A stretch of 47,689 nucleotides of DNA from Sandaracinus sp. (GTDB taxonomy: Bacteria > Myxococcota_A > Polyangia > Polyangiales > Houyiibacteriaceae): NCBI GenBank assembly GCA_002699025.1, contig PABA01000076.1:1-47689 (forward strand), written 5' to 3'. The translations under genes and the position numbers were made by a program. Position 1 is the stretch's first letter. Each line of letters opens with the position of its first letter. Positions 17,535-25,929 of this stretch are shown here, piece after piece. Below the pieces are notes generated by a model, which saw only the letters and a list, made by a program, of their open reading frames with translations, was not told where the DNA came from and made no database searches.

Positions 17535-17927
17535 CTAGCGCCCCGCGAGCACGTGCTCCGGGAGCACGAAGGCCGTGAGCGTGCCAGCGAGCACCTCGGC
17601 CTCGCCGACCTTCGCGCTCACCTCGATCACGCGCTTCTTCCCCTTCTCCTCGATCACCTTCGCCGCGGCCACCACCTCGTCGCCGACCTTCACCGGCGCC
17701 GTGAAGCGCACCTCGGCCGCGCCGAGCACGACGTTCGGGTCGTTCACGGCGAGCATCGCCGCGTAGTCCGCGAGCCCGAAGACGAAGCCGCCGTGCACCA
17801 GGCCCTCGGCGTCGGCGCCCATCTCCGCCGTCGTCACGAAGCGCGTCGTCGCCTCGCCCGGCGCGAGCGCGACCGGCTCGCCGCAGAGGCGCGGGTCGAT
17901 CTTCAGGTGCGTGTTCGGCGTCGTCAT
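17535..17927 (-). CDS. Hotdog-fold (PaaI-like) thioesterase
   Basis: A 130-residue single hotdog domain. The central helix segment EGLVHGGFVFGLADYAAMLA and the following strand VRFTAPVKVGDEVVAAAKVI are typical of small acyl-CoA thioesterases of the PaaI/4HBT group; the HGG motif lines the active site. The substrate cannot be told. ATG at 17927 begins the domain cleanly. It is convergent with the DUF2288 gene and divergent from the kinase gene. Confidence 0.85.
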   Translation of the reverse strand: MTTPNTHLKIDPRLCGEPVALAPGEATTRFVTTAEMGADAEGLVHGGFVFGLADYAAMLAVNDPNVVLGAAEVRFTAPVKVGDEVVAAAKVIEEKGKKRVIEVSAKVGEAEVLAGTLTAFVLPEHVLAGR

Positions 17928-17990
17928 GGCGCGGATGCTACCCGAACGCGGGCCGTTGCGGGTTGGCGGGGCTGGGCCGACAATGGCGAG

Positions 17991-19475
17991 GTGAGCGCGG
18001 GCCCGCTGGCGATCGGAGAGGTGGTCTCGGGGGACCTCGAGGTGCTCCGCGAGGTCGGCCGGGGCGGCTTCGCGACCGTCTACGCCGTGCGCGATCGCGG
18101 GGGCCGCGAGCTGGCCCTGAAGGTCATGCACGAGCGCCGCGAGGGCGACGACGACGAGGCGGCGCGCTTTCAGCGGGAGGCGGAGGTGCTCGGGCGGCTC
18201 TCGAGCCCGTCGCTGCCGCGCGTGCACGGCGTCTCGGCGCTGCCGGGGGGCGAGACGACGATCCTCATGGAGCTCCTCGTCGGGCGCACGCTCGCGGAGG
18301 CCGTGGAGGAGGGGGCGCTCGCGCCGCGGCGCGTGGCCCGGCTCGGGGCGCAGATCGCCGAGGCGCTCGCCGTCGCGCACGAGGCCGGCGTGCTCCACCG
18401 GGATCTCAAGCCGGAGAACCTCTTCCTGGTCGCCGAGGGCACGGAGGAGGAGCGGGTGAAGGTGCTCGACTTCGGCGTGGCGACCTTCGTGGCGGGCAAG
18501 ACCGATCGCTTCGGATCGCTCACGCAGACGAACGCCGTCGTCGGGACGCCGCATTACATGTCGCCGGAGCAGATCCGCTCGGCGCCGCTCGACGGGCGCT
18601 CGGACCTCTACATGCTCGGCATCGTCCTCTACGAGCTGCTCACGGGGACGCGGCCCTTCGACGGGGAGACCTTCGCGATCCTCCTCGCGTCGATCCACTC
18701 GGGGACGCCGCCGCCGATCGCGCGCCTCGCCCCGGCCACGCCGGACGCGCTGATCGCGATCGTGGAGAAGGCCATGCGGCGCGAGCGGGAGGAGCGCTTC
18801 CGCTCGGCCCGGGAGATGGCCGCGGCGCTGCGGGCGGCCGAGGACGCGCCGGCGCCGGACCCGGCGACGCGCAGGGCGGCGGCCGAGGCGAAGGCGACGA
18901 TCCGCGCGAGGCCGGGCGGAGCCGAGACGATGGAGACGATCCCGCGCATGACGCCGGTCACACCCGCCCCGACGGCGCAGCCGGAGATGGCGCCCACGGC
19001 GCGGCCGGTGATGACGCCGACGGCGCGGACGCGGGCGGTCGAGGCGCCGGCCGGCCGCCGGCTCTGGGCGTGGGGCCTGGGGGCGGGCCTGGTCGGCGCG
19101 CTCGGGCTCGGCGCCGCGTGGTGGATCGCGCGCTCCCCGGCGCCGCCGCCGACCCCGAGCGCCGCCACGCCGCCCGCCCCGGCCGCGCCGCCCGCCCCAT
19201 CCGCGCCGCCGCCCGAGCCCACCGAGGCGCTCCCGGAGGTCGAGCCCGCCGGGGAGCTCCCCGCGGGCCTCGCGCCGCCGCCCGAGCCGCCCACCGAGGT
19301 GGCGACGCCGCCCGACCGCGTCCGGGCGACGGACGAGCGTGAGCCGGCCCGGAGGGCACGACGCCCCCGCCCGACTCCGCGCCGCGAGCCCGAGCCCGCC
19401 GAGGAGGTGGAGCCCGCGGCCCCGACGCCGCCCACCCCCACCGGCCCCCAAAGCCCGATCGCCGACCCGTTCTGA
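17991..19475 (+). CDS. Transmembrane Ser/Thr protein kinase
   Basis: A 494-residue Hanks-type kinase. The glycine loop is GRGGFATVY (23-31), the ATP lysine Lys44 in LALKVM, the catalytic loop HRDLKPEN with Asp138, the DFG at 160-162, and the activation/P+1 segment GTPHYMSPEQ. After residue 280 the protein is Pro/Ala/Thr-rich, crosses the membrane once at about 358-380 and ends in a Pro/Arg/Glu-rich exported tail with no visible sensor domain. Start is GTG at 17991: the homology begins soon after and no in-frame ATG is nearby. A kinase with an N-terminal catalytic domain, a proline-rich linker and one helix is common in myxobacteria. Confidence 0.92.
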   Translation: MSAGPLAIGEVVSGDLEVLREVGRGGFATVYAVRDRGGRELALKVMHERREGDDDEAARFQREAEVLGRLSSPSLPRVHGVSALPGGETTILMELLVGRTLAEAVEEGALAPRRVARLGAQIAEALAVAHEAGVLHRDLKPENLFLVAEGTEEERVKVLDFGVATFVAGKTDRFGSLTQTNAVVGTPHYMSPEQIRSAPLDGRSDLYMLGIVLYELLTGTRPFDGETFAILLASIHSGTPPPIARLAPATPDALIAIVEKAMRREREERFRSAREMAAALRAAEDAPAPDPATRRAAAEAKATIRARPGGAETMETIPRMTPVTPAPTAQPEMAPTARPVMTPTARTRAVEAPAGRRLWAWGLGAGLVGALGLGAAWWIARSPAPPPTPSAATPPAPAAPPAPSAPPPEPTEALPEVEPAGELPAGLAPPPEPPTEVATPPDRVRATDEREPARRARRPRPTPRREPEPAEEVEPAAPTPPTPTGPQSPIADPF

Positions 19476-19524
19476 GCTGGCCGCCCCGCCGCCCCGGCGC
19501 GAAGCGACGCAGTCACGTAGCCCG

Positions 19525-19547
19525 GCCCCACGGGCCCGCTGGTAAGC
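19525..19547. repeat. 23-bp dispersed intergenic repeat, copy 1
   Basis: The minus strand reads GCTTACCAGCGGGCCCGTGG followed by GGC. The segment recurs with one mismatch at 35119-35141 in the other orientation. Both copies lie in gaps between convergent genes. Confidence 0.6.
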
Positions 19548-19581
19548 AAAAAATAGCGAGCGCCAGCGAGCGGAAACCGCC

Positions 19582-20079
19582 CTAGCCTTCGATCGTGTCG
19601 TCCGTGGGCGCGGCTTCCTCGGCCGGCGCCTCCTCGGTCGCGTCTTCGACCGGCGCCTCCTGCTCGGTCGCCTCTTCCACCGGCGCCGCCTCGTCCCAAT
19701 GCCGGCGCGCGCCCATGACGCGCACGTCGTAGCCCTCGGCCTGGAGCATGGCCCCGGCGCGGGGGCTGCCGCGGCCGCCGAAGCAGTAGACGACGATGAG
19801 CTGATCGCGGGGCAGCTCGCTCATGCGCGCCTCGAGCTCGGGCAGCGGGATGTGCGTGCGCCCGGGGATCTCCGACTCGGCGGCGCGCTGCTCGGGCGTC
19901 ACGTCCAGGAGCAGGGCCCCGTCGGCCACCAGCTGGCGCGCTTCGGCGCCGGTCACGCGGGGCGCGGCCACGACCTCTTCGCCGCCGGCGCCGTTCTCTT
20001 CGCTCGGGGTCTCCCCGCCTCCGCCGCAGGCGAGCGCCAGGGCGAGCGCGAGGGGTGCGAAGGTGCGGATCGTCTTCAT
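19582..20079 (-). CDS. Rhodanese-domain lipoprotein
   Basis: A 165-residue lipoprotein: signal with lipobox LALAC (Cys18), a Gly/Glu linker, a single rhodanese domain at about 38-135, then an acidic Glu/Ala/Pro tail with repeated EEA motifs. The active-site loop is CFGGRGS with Cys99, and LLLDVTPEQRAAESEIPG matches the domain's N-terminal half. Likely role is sulfurtransfer or sulfur/cyanide handling outside the inner membrane. ATG at 20079 follows GGAGG by six bases; an upstream TTG is less likely. The short-chain dehydrogenase gene lies 70 bp upstream on the same strand and may be co-transcribed. Confidence 0.87.
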   Translation of the reverse strand: MKTIRTFAPLALALALACGGGGETPSEENGAGGEEVVAAPRVTGAEARQLVADGALLLDVTPEQRAAESEIPGRTHIPLPELEARMSELPRDQLIVVYCFGGRGSPRAGAMLQAEGYDVRVMGARRHWDEAAPVEEATEQEAPVEDATEEAPAEEAAPTDDTIEG

Positions 20080-20149
20080 GAAAGCCTCCAACCCGGCGCG
20101 GGTTCACGCGCCGGCGCGAGCATCCCGCGCGAGCTCGCCGCCAGCAAGC

Positions 20150-20974
20150 TCAGCGCTCGAGCAGGTCGACGATGCGCTGGAGGGTGGTGCCGTAGTGCTT
20201 CGGCAGGATGCGCTGCACCGTGTCGAGGAGCTTCGCGTCGTTGCCGATGAGGATGCGCGGCTCGTGCTTGGCCATGCCGTCGGCGATCACCTTGGCCGCC
20301 TGGGCGGGGGTCGTCTTCGCGACGCGGTCGAAGCGCGCGACCATCTGATCCTTCGAGGCCTCGCCGTCGACGTCCCGGCGCACGCGCGCGTTGCGCACGA
20401 TGTTGGTGCGGATGCCGCCCGGATGCACCGAGCAGATGGACACGCCCGTGCCCTCCATCTCCCAGCGGAGCGCCTCGGTGAAGCCGCGCACGGCGAACTT
20501 GGTGGCGTTGTAGGCGCCCTGGGAGGGGAAGGCGATCATGCCGAAGATGCTCGAGACGTTGACGACCCAGCCGGTGTCGCGCTCGACGAGGTGGGGCAGG
20601 AAGGCCTTCGTGCCGTACATCACGCCCCAGAAGTTGATGCCGACGATCCACTCGAGGTCCTCGTAGGAGATGTCGGCGATCGTGTCCTGCACGGTGACGC
20701 CGGCGTTGTTCACGACGGCGTCGACGTGGCCGTGCTCCGCGATGGAGGCCTCGGCCCAGGCCTCGACGGCGTCGCGATCGGAGACGTCGACGACGCGGGT
20801 GGTCGCCTTGCGGCCGCGGCGGCGCACGCCCTCGGCGGTGGTCTCGAGGTCGGCCTCGTTCACGTCGCAGAGCGCGACGTCCGCGCCGCGATCGGCGAGC
20901 TCCCAGGCCAGCGCCTGCCCGATGCCCGACGCCGCGCCCGTGATGGCGGCGACCTTTCCGTTGAAGCGACTCAT
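20150..20974 (-). CDS. Short-chain dehydrogenase/reductase
   Basis: A 274-residue classical SDR. The cofactor motif TGAASGIG is at 12-19, NNAG at 89-92, and the catalytic pair is Tyr155 and Lys159 in GAYNATK with a Ser-Ser pair near 141. Asp at the end of strand 2 (ALCDVNE) suggests NAD(H) preference. The substrate is unknown; an acyl or alcohol substrate is possible given the PHLVERDTGWVVNVSS-type core. ATG at 20974 follows GGGAGGAG, which fixes the start against longer readings. Confidence 0.92.
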   Translation of the reverse strand: MSRFNGKVAAITGAASGIGQALAWELADRGADVALCDVNEADLETTAEGVRRRGRKATTRVVDVSDRDAVEAWAEASIAEHGHVDAVVNNAGVTVQDTIADISYEDLEWIVGINFWGVMYGTKAFLPHLVERDTGWVVNVSSIFGMIAFPSQGAYNATKFAVRGFTEALRWEMEGTGVSICSVHPGGIRTNIVRNARVRRDVDGEASKDQMVARFDRVAKTTPAQAAKVIADGMAKHEPRILIGNDAKLLDTVQRILPKHYGTTLQRIVDLLER

Positions 20975-21160
20975 GCGAACTCCTCCCGTCGACGTGCGCG
21001 CCACCATAGGCCGCTCGTCGGCCCGAGCCAACGCGTTCCCCGATCCGGTCAGCATGGACGACGCGGCCGGGGGTGACGTGGAGGGGTGACGCGGCGGGGG
21101 GCGACGCAGCGGGAGCGTCGGGGCGGCTCGCGAGCGAACGACGTTCTATGCTTCGCCGCC

Positions 21161-22534
21161 ATGGGGCGATCGGGATGGATGGGGCAATCGGGATGGACGG
21201 CGCGCTCGGGGTGGACGGCGCAGGCCGCGGCGCTGGGGACGCTGACGCTGGCTCTCGCGCTCGGGCTGGGCTGCGGGGACGACGACGGAAGCTCGGACGC
21301 GGGCGGCCCGGACGCGGGGAGCCTAGACGCGGCGTTCGACGGCGGCTCGGACGCCGGACCGCCGGTGGACGCCGGGCCGCCCCCGCCGCCACCCTCCGAG
21401 CCTGGGCGCCACGACGTGGAGCTCGTGGACACGCGGCAGATCATCCCGGGCGACGGGCTGCCGGCGGAGACGCCGCCCATGGCGTCGAACAACAACGTGG
21501 ACGTCGTTCGGCACGAGGGGCGCGTGTACCTCGGCTGGCGCACCGGGCCCGACCACTTCGCGAACGAAGAGGTCGTCATGCACGTCATCTCGAGCGAGGA
21601 CGAGGTGAGCTGGCGGCACGAGGTGAGCTTCGACCTGGACACGGATCTGCGCGAGCCGCGCTTTCTGAGCTGGGACGGGCGCCTCTTCTTCTACTTCTCC
21701 GTGCTCGGGACCAACCGCTACGCCTTCGAGCCCATGGGCGTGCGCGCGACCGAGCTCCAAGAGGACGGGAGCTGGAGCGAGCCGGTGGACATCGGCATGA
21801 CCGGCTACGTCGTGTGGCGCACGAAGGAGGTCGGCGGGACGCCCTACATGACCGCCTACCTCGGCGGCGAGCACATCTACATGTTCGACGGCGAGCCGCT
21901 CGACGTGGAGCTCCGCACGACGTCGAACGGGATCGACTGGACGCCGCTGACGCCGAGCGCGGAGCCCGAGCAGACCTGGGTCTACCGGGGCGGTGGGAGC
22001 GAGAGCGACTTCGCGATCGGCGACGACGGGACGCTCTACGCGGTGATCCGCAACGAGGCCGGGGACGAGACCGGTTGGGGGTCGCTCGTGTGCTCGGCAC
22101 CGGCGGGGGATCTCGCGGCCTGGAGCTGCACGCACGACCCGAAGAAGTACGACTCGCCGCGCATGTTCTGGCACGACGGGGAGGCGTATCTGCTGGCGCG
22201 GCGGAACGTGACCGAGACCGGCTTCTACGACCTGATGCACGAGCGCGGCACGGACATGTGGAAGACGATCCAGTACCAGACCGACTACTCGTCGCAGCCG
22301 AAGCGGTGTGCGCTCTGGCGCTGGGTACGGGGGGAGGGCCGGATCGCGTGGGTGATGGACCTTCCGAGCCGGGGCGACACGTGCTTCCCGGCGATCCTGC
22401 GGGGCGCGTCCGAGGGCGAGATCATCGTCTACGACTACAGCAACGACCTCGAGGGGCCGGACCTCGCGTGGAACGTGGGGCAGCGGGGGGAGACGCGGAT
22501 CTATCGGCACACGCTTCGGTTCACGACCAGGTGA
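21161..22534 (+). CDS. Lipoprotein with a sialidase-like beta-propeller
   Basis: A 457-residue lipoprotein. The leader has a short Gly-Trp-Met/Ser repeat before the hydrophobic part and ends at the lipobox LGLGC, followed by an Asp/Gly/Ala linker and a Pro tract typical of myxobacterial lipoproteins. The rest contains repeated strand-turn elements such as GRVYLGWRTG, EDEVSWRHEVSFDL, WDGRLFFYFS and DDGTLYAVIRNE. These resemble Asp-box/six-bladed propeller (sialidase or glycosidase family 43-like) proteins. No catalytic residues can be assigned. ATG at 21161 or 21179 is the start; there is no clear ribosome-binding site. Confidence 0.8.
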   Translation: MGRSGWMGQSGWTARSGWTAQAAALGTLTLALALGLGCGDDDGSSDAGGPDAGSLDAAFDGGSDAGPPVDAGPPPPPPSEPGRHDVELVDTRQIIPGDGLPAETPPMASNNNVDVVRHEGRVYLGWRTGPDHFANEEVVMHVISSEDEVSWRHEVSFDLDTDLREPRFLSWDGRLFFYFSVLGTNRYAFEPMGVRATELQEDGSWSEPVDIGMTGYVVWRTKEVGGTPYMTAYLGGEHIYMFDGEPLDVELRTTSNGIDWTPLTPSAEPEQTWVYRGGGSESDFAIGDDGTLYAVIRNEAGDETGWGSLVCSAPAGDLAAWSCTHDPKKYDSPRMFWHDGEAYLLARRNVTETGFYDLMHERGTDMWKTIQYQTDYSSQPKRCALWRWVRGEGRIAWVMDLPSRGDTCFPAILRGASEGEIIVYDYSNDLEGPDLAWNVGQRGETRIYRHTLRFTTR

Positions 22535-22717
22535 GCCGACGCCCCGCGCCCATGGCCGTGCCCGTGCCGGCGGGGACGAGGAGCGAGTCGGGTGCGCCTC
22601 GTTCGAAGGGCTGGCGGAGGGCTCGGGGGTGAGCGCGCGAGCCGCGTCGCTGGCTCCCCTGCCCGTGCCCTCGCGCCTCTTCCCGTTCGATGAACAATCG
22701 ATGAGCTCGTCCAGCGG

Positions 22718-22752
22718 CGGGCAGGGGCAGGGGCACGGGCAAGGGCAGGGGA
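22718..22752. repeat. G-rich short tandem repeat (GGGCAG-like)
   Basis: Six-base units GGGCAG/GGGCAC/GGGCAA repeat in the gap between the propeller lipoprotein and the end of the five-gene operon. Confidence 0.6.
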
Positions 22753-22771
22753 GGACGCTCTGCGAGCGTCC
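22753..22771. terminator. Possible terminator hairpin for convergent genes
   Basis: GGACGCTC-TGC-GAGCGTCC is a perfect 8-bp stem with a 3-base loop, 12 bp beyond the end of the five-gene minus-strand operon. There is no T tract. Confidence 0.4.
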
Positions 22772-22782
22772 TGGCGAGCGTC

Positions 22783-23289
22783 CTAGCGGGCGTCCATCGG
22801 GACGCCCTGGACCCAATCGGTCCGCTCCAGCCCGTTCGCCTCGTGGCAGTCGATGCAGAAGCCGAGCTCGCCGCTCATCTGCAGCGCGCCGCCGGCGTCG
22901 TACATGCCCCACCACCAGTCGTCGGTGCGGGCGACGCCGCCCTCGGCGCCCTTCACCATCACCGTGTAGGCCGTGAGCGCGCCCTCTTCGTCGAGCATCT
23001 CCTTCACGATCATCGTGAACTCGGGGAAGTCTTCGATCGCCGCCGACGAGTCGTCCGGGTCGAGGTCGCGGTAGAGGTCGACGCCCTCGTTCGACACCCA
23101 CACGTTCACGGTCTCGGCCGCGTGCTGCGACTCGAAGGGCGTGGCGTTGATGCGCGTGAACTCGCCGCTCGTCTCGAGCCCGGCGAGGCGCATGGTGATC
23201 GTCTCTTCGTCCATGCCCCCGGCGTCGGAGGAGCAGGCGCCCGCGAGGGCGAACAGCGCGGCGAGCGCGAGGGGGATCGGGGTCTTCAT
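22783..23289 (-). CDS. Cytochrome P460-like c-haem lipoprotein (operon gene 5)
   Basis: A 168-residue lipoprotein: signal with lipobox LAGAC (Cys19) and a compact domain ending in a c-type haem motif Cys145-x2-Cys148-His149 (CIDCH). The preceding WWWGMYDAGGALQMSGELGF pattern and size match the cytochrome P460 family, which binds haem c and oxidises hydroxylamine or handles NO-related species. The special haem-crosslinking lysine of true P460 cannot be confirmed here. ATG at 23289 overlaps the upstream TGA (ATGA) and has GGAGAAG before it. It is the last gene of the operon with the Cys-rich peptide. Confidence 0.85.
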   Translation of the reverse strand: MKTPIPLALAALFALAGACSSDAGGMDEETITMRLAGLETSGEFTRINATPFESQHAAETVNVWVSNEGVDLYRDLDPDDSSAAIEDFPEFTMIVKEMLDEEGALTAYTVMVKGAEGGVARTDDWWWGMYDAGGALQMSGELGFCIDCHEANGLERTDWVQGVPMDAR

Positions 23290-24344
23290 CGTTCTTCTCC
23301 GTGGGTCAGTGCAAGCGCGTGGATCTCCGACGCGCGGCAGGGGGCCAGGGCGTCGGCGAAGCTCTCTCGGGTGGGCGCGTCCATGTGGTCCGCGAGCCAG
23401 CGGCGCGAGGCGCAGGCGCCCCGGGCGCGCGGCTCGTCCGAGGCGAGCCCCGCCTCGAAGTCGAGCGACGCCGTCGGGAGCGCTCCCTCGGCGCAGCGGG
23501 CGACCAGGCCGCCGCGCCCGTCGGCGTCGTGGAGCGCTTCGCTCCCGTCGGGGCAGCGCGCGCGGACGGCGGGCCGGAGCAGGTTGGGATCGCGCGGACG
23601 GTATCGCTCGAGCGGCTGCGCGTCACCCATCACGGCGAGCGGCGAGTAGAAGCCGTCGCCGTCGGTGGCGCGGAAGGGCACGCCTTCGCCGACGCGGGCG
23701 CGCGCCGGGCGGCCCTTCGCGTGGCAGGCGACGCAGCCGCTCCGCGACGCGAGCAGTGAGGCCGCCCGCTCGGCGCCGACGCCGCCGTGGGCCCGGCCGC
23801 CGCCAGCGCGGATCAGCTCGGCCAGCGCCGCGTGGGCCGCCCGCTCGAGCCCGGGCGTGGCCTCGCTCCACTCGTAGCCGACGAGGCGCGCCCCCGCGCC
23901 CGGCCGCTCGGGCCGGAGCAGGCGCATGTGCCGCAGGCCGCCTTCGCCGATGCGGACGCCGCGCACATCGCCGACGACCCAGCGCCCATCCACGCGAAGC
24001 CGTTCGACCCGGTCCGCCTCGGCGCCCTCGGGCCAGCGGAGCGCGCCGGCCTCGTCGGTCGTGAAGCGCGCGCCGACCGGCAGGCGCACCCAGATCTCGA
24101 TGCGGCTCCCGCCGTCGCGGCGCGTCGGCGGCGCGAGCGGCGTGACGAGCTCCACGAAGCCCTCGCGCGACCAGTGCGCGTCGGGGGCCTCGATCACCAG
24201 GCGCCGGCTCCCGGGCCCGAGCTCGGGGTGGCTCCAGCGCCCCTCCTCCGACAGCCCGAGCGTGGCGCCGACGAGCGCGGCGAGCGCGAGCAGGGCGAGC
24301 TGCCTCGCGCCAGTCTTCGGGCGCGGCGCCCTCGGCGCGCTCAT
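23286..24344 (-). CDS. Exported protein with one c-type haem motif (operon gene 4)
   Basis: A 352-residue protein with a basic N-terminus and a hydrophobic leader (residues 14-31), so it is exported or N-terminally anchored. It carries one haem motif, Cys204-x2-Cys207-His208, in GCVACHAKG. Residues 45-165 look beta-rich (REGFVELVTPLAP, IEIWVRLPVGARF), and more cysteines lie near the C-terminus. I do not recognise the family; the one-haem architecture suggests electron transfer or haem-dependent chemistry. ATG at 24344 overlaps the preceding stop as ATGA, and the 3' end overlaps the P460-like gene in the same way. Confidence 0.8.
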   Translation of the reverse strand: MSAPRAPRPKTGARQLALLALAALVGATLGLSEEGRWSHPELGPGSRRLVIEAPDAHWSREGFVELVTPLAPPTRRDGGSRIEIWVRLPVGARFTTDEAGALRWPEGAEADRVERLRVDGRWVVGDVRGVRIGEGGLRHMRLLRPERPGAGARLVGYEWSEATPGLERAAHAALAELIRAGGGRAHGGVGAERAASLLASRSGCVACHAKGRPARARVGEGVPFRATDGDGFYSPLAVMGDAQPLERYRPRDPNLLRPAVRARCPDGSEALHDADGRGGLVARCAEGALPTASLDFEAGLASDEPRARGACASRRWLADHMDAPTRESFADALAPCRASEIHALALTHGEER

Positions 24345-25075
24345 AGGAGCCCCCGGCGCCGGAGCGTCGCCCGGCCCGCCTCGAGGATCGCCGGGCCGAT
24401 GGCCTCCCGCGCCGCCGCGTCCAGCTCGCCCCAGCCGTCGGCCAGGGCGGCCAGCTCCGCCGCGCCGGGGAAGAGCCAGCGCGGCCGGCCGCTGGCGGGC
24501 GCGCGGTGGAGCAGCACCGTAGTCGGCGCCGGCGCGGGCTCGAGGGGCCGCTCGCCCTGCCGCGCGTCGCGGACCCAGCCGGGCACGTCGAAGGTGTAGC
24601 GCCGCACGATCGCGGGCCCCTTCACGGCGCCGCGGGGAGCCGGCGCGCCCACCACGCGCAGGCGGTGGAGCGCTTCCTCCCAGTCGGCGACCTCGACCAC
24701 CCAGGCTGGCGTCTCCCGCGCGCGCAGGGTCTCCGGGAAGCCGAGGGCCAGCGCGGCGTAGTCCGCCTCGGCGCCGCGCTCGCGCCCGAGGTGGGCGCGG
24801 AGGGCCGCATCGAAGCGCTGCTCGCCGAGGGCGTGGCGCGTCGCGACGTAGAGCTCGCGGAGGATCCGCGCGCGCCCGGCGTGGACCATGCGGACGACCC
24901 GCGCGAGGCGGGCCCGGTCGCTGGACGGTCCGCAGCGCGCCTCCAGCTCGGCGGCGTCGAGCTCACCGCGCAAGGCGCCCCGCATGGCGTCGAAGAAGGC
25001 CGAGAGGCGCGGGCTCGGCGCGCGGGGGGCGCGGGGGGCGCGCGCGTCTCGCCGCGGGTCGGAGTCGCTCAACAC
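24341..25075 (-). CDS. DUF2063-type partner protein (BufC-like, operon gene 3)
   Basis: A 244-residue protein placed directly after a DUF692 gene, the position of the HvfC/BufC (DUF2063, putative DNA-binding domain) partner. The N-terminal SAFFDAMRGALRGE and the helical VRMVHAGRARILRELYVATR region fit that family's start, and ALALGFPETLRARETPAWV fits its middle. In related systems this protein binds the precursor and assists the MNIO enzyme; I infer the same here. GTG at 25075 follows GGAGG by seven bases and overlaps the DUF692 stop; TTG at 25072 is an alternative. The sequence is divergent, so family assignment is moderate. Confidence 0.72.
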   Translation of the reverse strand: MLSDSDPRRDARAPRAPRAPSPRLSAFFDAMRGALRGELDAAELEARCGPSSDRARLARVVRMVHAGRARILRELYVATRHALGEQRFDAALRAHLGRERGAEADYAALALGFPETLRARETPAWVVEVADWEEALHRLRVVGAPAPRGAVKGPAIVRRYTFDVPGWVRDARQGERPLEPAPAPTTVLLHRAPASGRPRWLFPGAAELAALADGWGELDAAAREAIGPAILEAGRATLRRRGLL

Positions 25076-25929
25076 GGCGACGCCTCCATGCGCGGTGCCA
25101 TCGCCCGGCGGGAGGACCGCTCGGCCAGCGCGCGTTCGACGACCTCGCGCACCCGGTCGGCCTCGTCGAGCACGCGGTCGAGGGGTGGGATGTTCGTGTC
25201 CCACTCGAGCAGCACGGGCACCTCGCCCGTCCGCCGCAGCGCGCGCGCGAGCAGGTCGAAGACCTCGGCGCGGATCGGGTGGCCGTGGTCGTCCACGCAG
25301 AGGTCGCCGAGGTCGAGGTGGCCCGCCACGTGGATGCGCGTCGTGCGCTCGAGGGGCATGGCCTCGAGGAGCGCCACCGGGTCCGTGCCGTGGTTGAAGG
25401 CGCTCACGAAGACGTTGTTCACGTCGAGGAGCAGGCCGCAGTCGGCCTCCTCGACGACGGCCGAGACGAACTCGCCCTCGCCCATCTCCGAGCCGGGCAT
25501 GGCCACGTAGGTGCTCGGGTTCTCCACGTCGAGCGGGCGCCCGAGGCGCTCGGCGGCCTCGCGGATGCGGGCGGCGGCCCAGCGGACGGCGTCCTCGTGG
25601 AAGGGGAGCGCCAGGAGGTCGTGCGAGTGGAAGCCGCCGACGTTCGAAAAGCTGAGGTGCTCCGTGTAGCGCTCGATGCCGAGCCGATCGAGGAGGCCGC
25701 GCAGGGCGCGGAAGAGGTCGGGGTCGAAGGCATCGGGCCCGCCGAGCGACATCGACACGCCGTGGGCGCCGATGGGAAAGCGCTCCGCGGCGCGCGCGAG
25801 GGCGCGCGAGAAGGGCCCGGCCTTCCCGAGGAAGTTCTCCGGGACGATCTCGAGCCAGTCGATGCGCCGATCCGTCTCGAGGACGGCCTCGGCCAGCGGC
25901 CGGCGAAGCCCGATGCCGACCCCGCGCAT
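25069..25929 (-). CDS. bufB: DUF692 / MNIO-family peptide-modifying enzyme (BufB-like)
   Basis: A 286-residue TIM-barrel protein of DUF692, the multinuclear non-haem iron oxidative (MNIO) family that includes MbnB and bufferin synthase BufB. Family blocks are GVGIGLRRPL, DWLEIVPENFLG, GAHGVSMSLGG (His56), YTEHLSFS (His91), RPLDVENPSTY (Glu136), GLLLDVNNVFVSAFNHG (Asp169, His180), RIHVAGH (His200) and LLEWDTNIP (Glu242). These polar residues lie where the iron ligands of the family are expected. Known members oxidatively convert cysteines of a precursor peptide to azole or oxazolone/thioamide groups. The ATG at 25929 shares its A with the TGA of the Cys-rich peptide gene, so the two are translationally coupled. 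Confidence 0.93.
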   Translation of the reverse strand: MRGVGIGLRRPLAEAVLETDRRIDWLEIVPENFLGKAGPFSRALARAAERFPIGAHGVSMSLGGPDAFDPDLFRALRGLLDRLGIERYTEHLSFSNVGGFHSHDLLALPFHEDAVRWAAARIREAAERLGRPLDVENPSTYVAMPGSEMGEGEFVSAVVEEADCGLLLDVNNVFVSAFNHGTDPVALLEAMPLERTTRIHVAGHLDLGDLCVDDHGHPIRAEVFDLLARALRRTGEVPVLLEWDTNIPPLDRVLDEADRVREVVERALAERSSRRAMAPRMEASPC

